From: Opisthocomus hoazin
Taxonomy: Eukaryota; Chordata; Aves; Opisthocomiformes; Opisthocomidae
Length of the DNA: 64,000 nucleotides
NCBI RefSeq assembly: GCF_030867145.1
Contig: NC_134427.1
Location: forward strand, 11,617,001 to 11,681,000
Reading direction: 5' to 3'
Positions 1 through 29,241 of the stretch are shown here, piece by piece (the stretch's first letter is position 1; every line of letters begins with the position of its first letter). A program made the position numbers and the translations under genes. The notes under the pieces are model-generated. The model saw only the letters and a list, made by a program, of their open reading frames with translations. It searched no databases and was not told the DNA's origin.

Positions 1-3000
1 CGCTCCTCCTGCTGCTTGAACTCATCCAGCACAGCCTGGAGACGGGTCTGCAGAGACAAACGTGCCAGACCAGTCACCAATGTGTTCTCAACTGAATGGG
101 TGCTGCCACAACACGTCAAACGGTGCAGCAAGCACCAAGCTGCACTGACAACCAGGCCCCTTGTCTCCTGTAGTTTCACAGATTGCTTTGCCTCCATCAG
201 GAAATGCTGGAGTATGTATGGTCACACCACAATTATTTTGAACCCAGCAGGCAAAGTCCCCTGGCTTTTCCAGGGCAGCAGCTGAATCAGTCTGCTGGAT
301 CTACCGGTAAGCCAGGGCTAAGCAGAAGACTTGAAAAGATCCCAGGAGAGCTCTCACCTTGAGGGCTAGGTTCTCCACTTTCATGATGAGATCTTCCTGG
401 CGCTTCCTCCTGTCCTGGGTCTCCTGGAGTTTACTTTTCAGGTTGTCAATCTGTTTCTGTATCCCCATGACTGGAACAGACAGTGAGCTCAGACCCAGAG
501 CAGCAGCAGAGCTGGGCAGCGCAGCCCACCTGGCACCCTGCTGATTCTGCTGCGCTCTGCCACCCACTCACCTATCTGGTTGGAGCCCTCATTCTCCTGT
601 TGCTGCCCATCGGACTCATTCAGCTTGTCCTGCAGCTGCCTCTCCAAGTCCTCTTCAGTGTCCATGATGTTCAGGTCTTCATCGTCATGATGATCCCTCT
701 CATCTTCATCTTCACTGCTGCTGCTGATGTCATTAAATATCTCCCGCAGTTCATCATGTTCTAGGGGGGTGCAAAAGGGAAGAGGAAAAACACAGCTGAT
801 AAGCTCCCAGCACCCTCTGCCTGCCAGGGACCATGTCAGTACAGGGTGCCTGTCTCAACGCCCTCCCTCCTGCACTCTGGTTAGGGCTTACCCCAGCGAG
901 AATGGGCCCAACTGATTACTTAGTGGCTAGAAAGAAACCCACCGCCTTCCCCAGCGCACCTGAGGAGCCGTGGCCTTGCTTATGCCCCGACATCCCTGGG
1001 GAGGAGATGTCCAGGCTGGTGAGTGAACCATGGTTGTCTACTTCTTTTGTTTCATCTTCAGCAATGACTTCCCAGCCTGACAGCAGGAACAGACGAGTCA
1101 AGGGAAAAAGAGGAACATGAAACATGCAGTACAACAAAAGAATGCTAAAAACCGCAGATCACTGCCTCTCCAAGAAGTCTGGCCTTGTAGCTACGGACAT
1201 CCAGGACAAACCACCCCGGACCCCTTTTTTGATGCCTTTTCCTCTGCTGTTTCTTCAGTTCCTGCTCAGTACAATAGTACAGTCCACAAGGAAAGGTCAC
1301 ATGAAGAAGCAATGAGCTTTGAACAAGGCAAAGACGAAGCTCCAAAACTTCCGTGCCTCTCATGTGCTTATCTCCCAGTCTCTCACACCCACACAAAGCT
1401 GAACTTGTCTCTCTTTTCCGTAACCCCGTGGTCACACATAGCATCCTGTCCCCCACTTGATCTTTTTTTCTCCTAAAAGGATACGGACACTGACAGCTTC
1501 AGCATCTGTGCTCAGGAGACGCTTCACCTCTTTTTCCACATCAGGAGACTCAATATACTGGGCCAGAGAGGGGAAAGAGAACAGAGTCACTGTTAAATGC
1601 CTCCTACAAGCTGCTGGTGCTGGTCAACTCCAACCCTCCACCTCTGGACAAGGCCCTGTTTCAAGCCTTTCTTAAGCTTTCTGCTCAGACTTTCCTCATG
1701 CTCACTCTAGAAGTAATTTATGCACCTCCAGAAAGCAATCCATCTGTTTTGTACAGAGCTCCTTGGTGGGTTGTATACTCTCACTTTTCTACACTATTTC
1801 TGAAATAAGACTTTCCGTGTGTATGCAGAAAGTCCTTGAGGTGCTGTTTCCTGATGGATGGTCAACTCAACTCCTTCCCATCGCACTCAAAAGAAGGTTT
1901 CATTTTTCACTTTTAAATTAGCCAGGAATCTTAATGTAGTGACATCAAACCTCTCCTGTGGGCTATAAGAATGTCACAAGTATTTTGTTTCCCAAATGTC
2001 ATGCAAAATAGCACTCCATCCTGTTCTCAGAAACTGTAAAGCAGAGAAGAACAGATCTTCCCAGCCTCACGGTGCTGCATCTCCCCAACACCTTGCCTGG
2101 CTTGTGCATATGCGGAGAGGTGGTCTCTGAGCTCCATCTGTTGTCACTCCCCCAGCTGACATGACAGCTATTCTATTTGTAGTGTTGCTTGTTGGGGAAG
2201 TGAATGGGTCATGCATAGAATTTCGGCTGGGAAAGCAGGAACGAGTGAAGCCTCATTTCCATGAGAGTCTTCCTTTCTTCTCTACGAGCAGGAAGAGATG
2301 CGCTACGGCAAGGCAGCCGCAGGAATGGTGTCCAGCAGTTCTCTGCGCAGAGGATTTTCCCCCCAGGAGCATCTTGGAAAACATGGAGGAAGCACCCAAA
2401 GAAGTGTTTAAATCCACTACCCTACCTTCACCCTCATCTCAGGAAAGAAAACATGTGAAGCAATGTTAAGAAATTACATGTTTTCTGGACTAATAGACAG
2501 CTAGAGCTCTAATGTCTCTGCCTTCCTATCCCTTGGTTATTGAATCTGCATCTGTGTGAGAAGCAACTCACCTTCTTCTTAGCAGTCTTCCGGAATCGTC
2601 TCTTCCGTACATTTTTCAGGGGAAGCGTGACTGTGACAGAGAAAACAGATCGCATGTGTCAGGCAGATGGCCTAACGGGAGAGCTGCATGCCAAAAGGGA
2701 GAAGGTCCCTTCAATAACAGAGCGCAGACTGAAAACGGAGCAGCAGAACAGCCGGGACCCGGCACTGGTGAGCGCCCTGCCCAGCTGTGGGGGCACTGGG
2801 GTGGTGGGACGGAGGGGTCTGGCACAGCCTCTACTCACTGCCATGGTTCCAGATGAATTTCTTCTCTCTGTCCTTGTCCTTCTTCTTGTTTGCCTTGGGG
2901 TCAGTGCTCACTGTTTGCTCTTCCAAAGGGGGGTACAGATCACCATCCACAGTGCAAACAAGCATCTGGAATGCCGGCATAAACACAAAGGGTGCTTATC

Positions 3001-4475
3001 ATAATGCAAGGACAAAAGGATGTGAAAGCTTTTCTGGAAAATAAACAGTGGCTGCCCACTGCATGTTGTGAGTCAAAGGGACTCACGGGCATGGGGTACG
3101 AGAAACAAAATGTTCCACACCCAGCCCAGTTCATATCTGAACACAGTGGCAGTTAAGCTGTTACAAGAACAATCCCATTTCATGCTTCAGAAATGGGATT
3201 TCTAAACACCAAGTGGAGTGGAGAATTTGAAACTGCCAACATTGTGAAAATACAGAAATTGGCTATGTAACACTCTGTGTCCAGCTGCCAAAGTGTACAA
3301 GGGTTTTCCTGGAGAGGGATGCAAGAAATTAAGCTGTTGGGGCAGGCAAGAAGGACAGCCCATACCTGGCAAATGTCTGCTGTCTTATAGAAGGTTTTCT
3401 TGTCAATGGTTTTTAAGCTCTCTATGATGCAGGGCAGATCCACCAGCTTGGCCGCCAGTGGCACCCGGTCAACGCGGACGATCCCATGGCGCCCATCCGC
3501 TGCGGAAAGGCACAGGACAGGTTAGTGCTGTCACTGAACAGCTGAACTGAGCAATACATTCCTGGGCAGCAGAAATTTCATGGGAAAACACATGCAAGTT
3601 GCACAGGTGCATTTGTGGGCAGTCAGAGGAGTTTTAAGATGCCCTGCTCCTGCTCACTCACCGTGTAGCTCAATGGTGAGCCTGTCCTTCCAGTTGACAT
3701 TCCCAGACTGTACTGCTCGCCGCACAGTGGAGGCATATTCCTGGGAAGGTTGGAGAGACTTCTGTCAGGACTGGGTGGGCTTCTTCCGAGTATCACCGAA
3801 GGCGTCTGTCTAGCTGACCCAGCTATAAACAGCCCTGCCATCCCAATGCTGCGAAACAACTGCAACAGCTGTAACGAAAACTGCACCCTCCTCCCAAAAC
3901 CCCACATTAAGGCTGTGGCTCTGCTGTTCCCAATGCCCTTCACATGCCCTGACGCGACACAGCGGACAGTGGTGTGAGGCCCCGATGGAGACACCCTGCC
4001 AGCGAACCACAGCTCTGGGGGACGTTACAGCTCCCCTCGCCAAGCTCTCGTGATCTCAGCAGGACACAGCCACAGCTTTAAGCATCTAACAACAGCATCA
4101 AGAGCACCGACAGCCACAGCAGCTAGAGACCCAGCACTTGCCAAAGCTCCACCCTTCCAGAAATTTCCTCCCTAATCCTCCAAGCCGTGTTCCGAGCCCC
4201 CCGCTCTGTGCTGCAGGAGCCCCTCTCCAGAGGACGCCGTGGAAAATCTGTCCAGACGAGTGAGAACGGGCTACCCACGGCCACAAGCACCCAGCCTGCT
4301 GCCAGGTCCCTTGCCAGGTCGGCAGATCCCCCACCGAGCTCCCCTGCCTTGCTGACCTCTCTCCCCACCCCCGTGCTCGCCGAGCAGACCGGGCCGAGCC
4401 GTCCCTCACCGGCGGCAGCCGCAGCACGAACTGGCTCTCCAGCTCATGCGGGGCATCGTCCTTGCTCTTACTCAT
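1..4475 (-). CDS. TAF7: TAF7, TFIID subunit 7 (10 coding exons; 3' end beyond the window edge)
   Basis: TAF7 is a subunit of the general transcription factor TFIID; it binds TAF1 and restrains its acetyltransferase activity. Coding exons in transcript order are 4410-4475, 3662-3740, 3366-3499, 2839-2965, 2572-2630, 1485-1557, 960-1076, 572-760, 358-470 and 1-47 (partial). All junctions are GT-AG and in frame, giving 334 codons before the edge; human TAF7 has 349. The start is the ATG at 4475-4473, opening [16 protein letters not shown] as in the mammalian protein. Further matches are [20 protein letters not shown], the basic stretch [15 protein letters not shown] (exon 5), [11 protein letters not shown], a Ser/acidic region (exon 8) and a C-terminal coiled coil, [19 protein letters not shown] (exon 9). 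Mammalian TAF7 is an intronless retrogene, so this copy is the position and structure equivalent of human TAF7L. It diverges from the NIPA2-like gene. No coding lesion was seen. Confidence 0.95.
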
Positions 4476-4767
4476 CCCTCCGCCTGGAGAACAAGACACA
4501 ACCACCCCGGCCCCAGGCGGCTCCTACAAGGCAGCCCCGGCCCGGCGCCCTGCGGCCGGGCTCTCGCCAGGGCAGCTGGGGCCCTTCCGGGGCGCGGGCT
4601 GCTCTACTGCGGCGGTGACACCGCGCCGGGCCCCGTCCGGCGCGCACAGCCCCGATCCCGGGCGGAAGTCAGGCCCGGTGCGCCGGCCAAGACTGCCCGG
4701 CCCGCTCCGCGCCGCGCCGCCGGGGGAAGGGTGTTGGCGGCGCACCGGAAGCGGCCGCGGCGCCGCC
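4476..4767. promoter_or_regulatory. Shared CpG-rich divergent promoter, TAF7 / NIPA2-like
   Basis: Only 292 bp separate the two start codons, which face away from each other. The stretch is very GC-rich and dense in CpG. It holds ETS-type cores, GCGGAAGT at 4662-4669 and ACCGGAAGC at 4744-4752, and no clear TATA box. This is the usual make-up of a bidirectional housekeeping promoter. Transcription start sites cannot be fixed from sequence alone. Confidence 0.6.
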
Positions 4768-8585
<3,818 letters not shown>

Positions 8586-10865
8586 GAAAGCCTCTGAACT
8601 GCTCGCTTTCTGCTCCCACTGCTGAGCAGGTCCACTGCAAAGTTGAACGTGCTGCCTCAGCTGCTGCTAGCTACTGCTGCACTAGCAGGAGTTGGCAGTT
8701 ACCCTCTACCTGCCCCAGGTGTGAGATGGGTGACCTGCCACTGCCAGGAGGCTGACGGGGACAGCAGCCTCCTGCCGCTACAGACAGGAGCCCTGGGAAC
8801 CGCCCAGTTCCTGGGATCGGATGCCTCTTCACTGCCCTTATACAGGAAGAACTGATCCGCCCTCGTCAGGACACAGGCTTCGGCTGCGCAGAGGCCCACA
8901 GCACTAACACAGTGCTAACCCTTACTGAATGCGAAGACCACACATTTGGGGATGCCTCACAGCATTCTTTAAAAACTCACTTAGAAGATTAACAGTTACA
9001 AAATAATCTAATATGGTGCTAAGATTACACGAAGATGGATGTCTGGCTCTAAAGATGACAGACCCAGAATATTAATTCAAAAATTCCTCTGTTGAGTACT
9101 TGTTTTGCTCACTCTGCTAGAATTTATTTACAGATTCACATTCAAGAACAGAATACAGCCAGAACTGGAAAACAGTGGTGCTGCCACGTGGTGCTGTGGC
9201 TCTTAGGGAGGGACCAGCCTCTTCATGCAATGTCTGCTGTGCAGGTTGATGAAGCACCTGCTTACTGTATTCTATTAAAAACCGATTTGTTCAGTTACCG
9301 AGTGCTAGTGATGCATCCTGAGAGCTGGGCCAGCACTGAAAGACGTGAAGGATTACAGGGGTAGGAAGAACTGTGCAGATGCTCGAGAAAAACTCAAGGC
9401 AGGGAGAGGAGAGGGAATCGCTTACTGTGGGAACAGGAGAGACCTAAGAGTCCTTAGCTATTGAGGTAAGCTTCTGAAAGATAACTAGACAGCTGTGTCC
9501 TCACATAACGTGGGTTTCTATCTGCGTAGCTCTGTTAAACACATCCTGAATTTGTTCCCAGGAAGGCTGCTGGCTACAAGCCGGCCAGGAACTCGCACAC
9601 CCTGTCCAGCCACCCATAGCAAATGGTGTGTGCGGAACTCTTCACCAGGTTCCTGTGTAGAGCTCCAGGTCACTGTCAGTGTGTTGCTCCAGGCTTCCCA
9701 GAACCACGCTGCACATAAACACTGCTGAAACGCCACGCCGCCTTTCCAGAAGGCGGATCAGTAATTTGTTGCTTTTCCAGTTGGAAGCTCCTCTCTGTGT
9801 CCTGGGGGCAGAGGTCCAAAAGACACAGCCATAGGCCTCCCTCCAGCGGTCTCCACAGGTAAAGGTACATGAGGTTATAAAGTAGCTGGTTACTTATTTC
9901 CTGCATTTAGTCTCCCTAAAGAAACTAGTCATTTACCGGACAGCAGGAGCTGTCCTTGGGGAAGAGGAAGAAAGGCCTTGAACAGAAACAAGCTTGATTC
10001 ACGGGACCAAATGAACTGAGCAACAAATCAGGGTTCAGAGCAGACCTTCTAGCCAGAAGACAATTATACCCCTTCCCTACTAATTTTGCACTGAACAGGA
10101 TGACTGGGAAGGAGGTGGAGTGACAAGATGGCCAGATTTTCAATTCTCACTGCTCATCTAAGTGAACAAAGGAGAATCTCATGTTAAAAATTGACCCAGT
10201 AAATATTTATTCCATTGACCAGGGGAAAGCAGTTAATGGAGCAAGTCATATTGACAGAGTTGTGCTGCAATTTGAAAATTTGTCACTTGGCCACATGAAT
10301 GATTTACCTATGGACACCTGAAAGAACTTTCCAGTAGTGACACTGCCTGGGATGATCACTGTGCCCAACAAGCTCTTCTCACGAAGGGAACCTGTCCTGG
10401 CCTGCGCGGCGATAGCGCCTGCAGGGCTTGTTAGCATCTACCCGGGAGGGTTTGTCCTGCGCAGCACCGTTTGCGGCAGCGGTCGCAGGCCGGTCTCGCC
10501 CGGCACTGTGATTCACATCAGCGCTGGGAGCACCTCCCGCTGCGTGCATCTCCAGCCCTCCGTCCCACTGAGCGGGTGCGTTCCACGCGCTCCCAGCGCA
10601 GCAGCGGTAGCTCCAGAGTCCCAGCACAAAGGTGGCTGCTGGCCCACGGGGCCGGGAGCAGCACGTCACCCCGAGGAGGGGCGACCGTGCCTCTGTCGTA
10701 GGCTCTCATCTGGCTGCAACTTCCCCGAGACTGGCATTTAATTAAATCCTAAACCCCAGAGCTGCTCCCGGCTCATTCGGGCGGCAGAGCGACCGGGAGC
10801 CGGTGCGGCAGAGGGCCTGGCCTGGGGGGGGGGCTGGCTGGGGTCCCCCGGGGCGCGGGTCCTGC
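8586..10865. other. Convergent 3' flanks of NIPA2-like and TIMM8A; no gene seen
   Basis: This 2.3 kb lies between two convergent stop codons and probably holds both 3' UTRs. Candidate poly(A) signals are ATTAAA at 9274-9279 on plus for the NIPA2-like gene and AATAAA on minus at 10211-10206 for TIMM8A. No conserved protein, RNA gene or interspersed repeat was recognised. Confidence 0.5.
10206..10211 (-). terminator. Candidate poly(A) signal of TIMM8A
   Basis: TTTATT on plus reads AATAAA on minus, about 655 bases past the TIMM8A stop codon. It is the only canonical AATAAA I noticed in this flank. Confidence 0.45.
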
Positions 10866-11456
<591 letters not shown>

Positions 11457-11624
11457 CTACCGGCCCCGCCGCGCCGCGACCTTCACGTGCCGCGCCGCGC
11501 CGCGCCGCCGCCGCCGCGCATGCGCCGCGCCCGCCCCGCGCACGCGCCGCGCCCGCCCCTTCCGCGCGCCCCGCGCGCCCCCTGCCCGCGCGGCGGTACC
11601 AGGGAGGTGTCGGCAGGGGAACCG

Positions 11625-11630
11625 TTTATT
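11625..11630 (-). terminator. Candidate poly(A) signal of BTK
   Basis: TTTATT on plus gives AATAAA on minus, about 220 bases beyond the BTK stop. If used, BTK would end about 170-190 bp from the TIMM8A start codon (11434). The stretch between, 11435-11620, is extremely GC-rich and must hold the TIMM8A promoter. Confidence 0.65.
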
Positions 11631-11849
11631 GCGCTGGGCGGGACCGGGGCGGCGGCCGGCAGGGCCCCGCCTCTGGCCGGGGCTGCGGTGGCGGCCGCGA
11701 GGTCCCTCGGGCCCCAGCGTGCCCGGAGCCGCGGTGCTGAGGTACCGGCCGGCGCGCAGGTCCGGCGCGGCAGGCGCTGGGGCAGCACCAGCTCGGCGGT
11801 GCCGGCCGCCAGCACCGGGCCGGGGTCAGCGGGCCGGGCCGGGCGGCGG

Positions 11850-23459
<11,610 letters not shown>

Positions 23460-23700
23460 CGAGCCCTCCCGGCCCGCCGGGGTCCTGCTGCCCCGCGCCC
23501 GGCCCGAGCAGCCCAGCCCGGCGGTCGGGGTGGCTGTGGCGGCGGGGTCGGCCGCGCGGGGAGGAAGGACGGGGCCGGCCCACCCCACCCTTTCGGTTCC
23601 CCTTTTCAGGGTTTCTGACTCAAAAGCAGCGGCTGCATTTCCTCCCGGAGACAGCCGGGCCACCTCCGCGGGGCCGCCGCGCACGGAGGGCACGGGGCGC
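23460..23700 (-). promoter_or_regulatory. Candidate BTK non-coding exon 1 and promoter region
   Basis: On minus, CTCG|GTGAGTGCGC at 23460/23459 is a strong donor inside a CpG island, the expected place for BTK exon 1, head to head with RPL36A. GAGGAAG at 23561-23567 on plus and TTCCTC near 23638 are PU.1-type cores; PU.1 is a known regulator of mammalian BTK. The exon's upstream edge cannot be set. Confidence 0.3.
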
Positions 23701-23794
23701 CAGCCCATGGCGGCGGGGCGGGCGGGGGACGGCGCCCTGTTCCCGCGGGCCTCCGGCCTCCGCTCGCCACGGCCCACACCACGAGCCCTACGGC

Positions 23795-23935
23795 CCCCAC
23801 GGCCCCCCCCCGGCCACGTCTCCCACCCCGGCGCCCCCGGCCACGCACCCCACCCCCACGCAAACCCCCGGCCCCCCCGGCCACGTCCCCCACCCCCACA
23901 CACACACACCCCCGGCCCCCCGCCCGGGGCCGCCG
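23795..23935. repeat. C-rich degenerate repeat in the BTK/RPL36A intergenic promoter region
   Basis: Imperfect repeats of a GGCCACGYCYCCCACCCC-like unit are followed by a short CA run near 23893. The tract is nearly pure C on plus and ends about 120 bp upstream of the RPL36A 5' TOP element. Confidence 0.55.
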
Positions 23936-24035
23936 CCCCGCTCTCCTCCCACCGGCAGGGGCGCTGCACGCCCAGTGCCGCACGGGCCGCTCGCCCTCCC
24001 TCCGCCCCTCCTCTCTATGGTTCTCCGCGCCCGTC

Positions 24036-24083
24036 TGCTTCCGCTTCCGGGGCGCTCCTTCTCTTCGGTCGGTAGCGGGCAAG
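24036..24083 (+). promoter_or_regulatory. RPL36A core promoter and 5' TOP tract
   Basis: An ETS-type element (CTTCCGG) is followed by a pyrimidine run CTCCTTCTCTTC at 24055-24066, about 20 bases before the ATG. This fits the 5' terminal oligopyrimidine tract that places ribosomal protein mRNAs under mTOR-linked translational control. Confidence 0.65.
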
Positions 24084-26719
<2,636 letters not shown>

Positions 26720-26748
26720 GATCAATCCTACTCATTGTTATGGACCAT

Positions 26749-26872
26749 ATTAAACTACTTGGAAGTGATCCATTGCTTAATTTTATGTATCTGCTCTTGT
26801 TGGTGGGGTGGGACTTGCAAGTACATCAACCCAACAGGAAGGTGTTGCTTGCGAAGCTGATTAGTAAATAAA
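26749..26872 (+). terminator. RPL36A poly(A) signals
   Basis: ATTAAA at 26749-26754 lies 30 bases after the stop codon and AATAAA at 26867-26872 lies about 150 bases after it. Ribosomal protein genes usually have very short 3' UTRs, so either could be used. Confidence 0.6.
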
Positions 26873-29241
26873 CCGTCTGTAATCTGAAGGCTTTTGAAAA
26901 AAGCCCTGCTGATAGCCAAGAGGCATTTCAGAATATATGTAGAGCCTGAGGCTCTGATGGGTTTTTGCACCAGTGGGTTTTGCTTCTCTGCGTGGGCATT
27001 GTGCTGGTGCTTTTCTCCAGGTTTATTCATGAGCTTCCATGGTAGAAGGCTGTCTCCAAAAGGGCCTCCTCCAAACTTCTGCAGCTTGTTTCATTTGAAT
27101 CAGTTCGTGTCTCTATTATAGTGGTTCCATTGCCTGCTGTAGGTGACCCTGCTTCGGCAGGGGGGTTGGACTAGATGACCCACGGAGGTCCCTTCCAACC
27201 CCGAACGTTCTGTAATTCTGTGATTCATTTCATGAATGCTGTGGTGAATTTGAGTTGTTGGTAGATGTAGTGACCAGGGAAAAAAGAAGCAGAGCTGTCA
27301 GAGTAGGCCTTTTTCCTCTTTAAGCCCTTGCCTGAGAGGAGAGGCAGGTAAGATTCCTTGCACTCAGCCATGGTTTTAACACTGTAGGGACCAGAGTAAT
27401 GCGAACAGCCCCTGCGCTTGGCTGTAGGCCCCTCTTTACAAACAGGGAACAGCTGTTCTGCCCTGAGGGCCAATGCATGAGCGAACAGCCTGGAGCAGCT
27501 CGTGGGTGTGGTACGAGGGGCTTCATCTGAGGAAGCATCGCCTGCACCATTAGGCAGTGGTTACTTGTGCAGCTCAGTGATGAGTTGTGTGCAGTGGCTG
27601 TGTTAGGGTAGCTGAGATGGGAGAGGGACAGCTTCGTGCCCATGGTTCCCCCAGCAGCTCAGTGTCACGCTGAAAGTGATGCTGTGACAGGCCTCAGCTG
27701 CCTGCCCCCTGTGCCTGACTGCTGTTGGGGCCTCTTAGAATTTTGCTTAGAAGAAAAAGCTGAAGCACAGCACTGCAGTTTCAAATGAGTGGTGACTGGG
27801 CAGTTACCGAGAGCACGGTGCGTTGCAGCACAGCTTGCTCTGGGCTGTGATGCCCCTGCTGTCCACTTGAGGCAGCAGTGTCCTGCCGGTGAGCAGGAAG
27901 GCCACTGGCAGCAGGTGCTGAGAACACGATGTGGAGCGCTCTGTGTGAGAGTAACTTCCTTGTAGTGAAAATAGAGCTGGAGGATGGAGAAATGCCTCTT
28001 CACATCTTCATAGGGACTGAGAACGCTCAGTTACTGAACAGTAACAGAACTCATATTTTTGCATATTTAGTACTGGCTGATGTGATTGGCGTTTTCAAAC
28101 TACTGCTGCTTAACCTGTTAGCAGCAGTGGCTTTGGTCTCTGCCTGTGAGATGGACTGTGTGGCTGCGTCGTGTCAGCTTTACTGAGCGCAGTTTGTTGC
28201 AATCGTGACAAATGTCACAAGAACGGAGTGACTGGAACAAAACAGCCTGTTTTCTAGAACGTGGCTTAATTTCAGATACCATGCTATACTCCTGTACAGT
28301 GGAAATAAGAAAAAGCTTAGCCTTTCTAAGGGACACTTTAATTGAGATGCTTAGTGACAGAAATTAAAGTAAATCAAGATACCTTGATTGTGTAGTAGTC
28401 AGAAGAGAACACACCTGTATATAATGGTTGTGTAAGTGATTAAGTATCTGTCTTCTGTCTCGGAAGGACCTGTGTTACTCAACCTAAAGGCTACTCCCAG
28501 CAGTGAAAACTCAGCACACAGGTACTTCTGGAAGGCAGCTCACTGAGGAAGGGGACCCCAGTGGCCCCATGAAGGGTGAAGAGGGAACTGTCATCTAAAG
28601 GGAAGTGATAGCCACTGGTGAGAGGAAGACTTCCAAGTCCTAAGGCATGATACTTCATCCCATTTATACTAAGCCGGCAGCTGTCAAGAAAGCAGTTGCG
28701 AAGAAGTGCAGTGACTTAGGCCAGTCCCTGAGTTGTAAGAAAGCGGAAGTAGATGTCTGTGCTCTGAGTGCTGGATTTCTTCAGTGGGGGTAGGAGCAGC
28801 TTTTCTTGTTCCTGGACTCTGTGTCCTGGCCTGACAAAGCAAAAGCAAGGCAGCCAGGGTGTTTCCTTGTTGTCCTGAAAATGCTCAAGGACAGCTGCAA
28901 GATGCTGCATGTATCCTTTGCATTTCTGTGGCTGGTAGTGGCAGTGGGTGCTAACAGGAGTTGCTGCCCTGCTGGGACCCTTATAGCCCCTTGGAAGGGG
29001 TTAGGGGAGATGCCAGAGAAAAGGTAAACAGAACAGAAGCAGCACCCCTTTCTCTGTCTCGTGGTGATGGAGTGATGGGTATTTGTCGCATTAGGCTGAA
29101 GGTTCAAAGTCTACGTAGAAGCACTCGAGTAGTGAATGCCTGAGGAGAGAACAAAGGCACCCTGCTTGGAGGAAAGACACAGGCTTCTTGTGACAAGCAG
29201 TTTAGAGTCTGAGCCTTACGAAAAGATTGCCTTTGTGCCTC
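26873..29241. other. Convergent RPL36A/GLA intergenic DNA with one CR1 fragment; no gene seen
   Basis: This 2.4 kb lies between convergent 3' ends. Apart from the CR1 tail at 27139-27226 it holds no recognisable element. Possible minus-strand poly(A) signals for GLA are ATTAAA at 28342-28337 and AATAAA at 27027-27022. None is close to the GLA stop, unlike human GLA, which has almost no 3' UTR. Confidence 0.45.
27139..27226 (+). mobile_element. CR1 LINE, 3' terminal fragment
   Basis: The stretch contains the avian CR1 3' end hallmarks GGGGTTGGACTAGATGACC, GAGGTCCCTTCCAACCCC and a final octamer-like repeat (TTCTGTAATTCTGTGATTC). Only the extreme 3' end is present, the usual result of 5'-truncated insertion. 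Divergence from the consensus looks modest. Confidence 0.93.
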
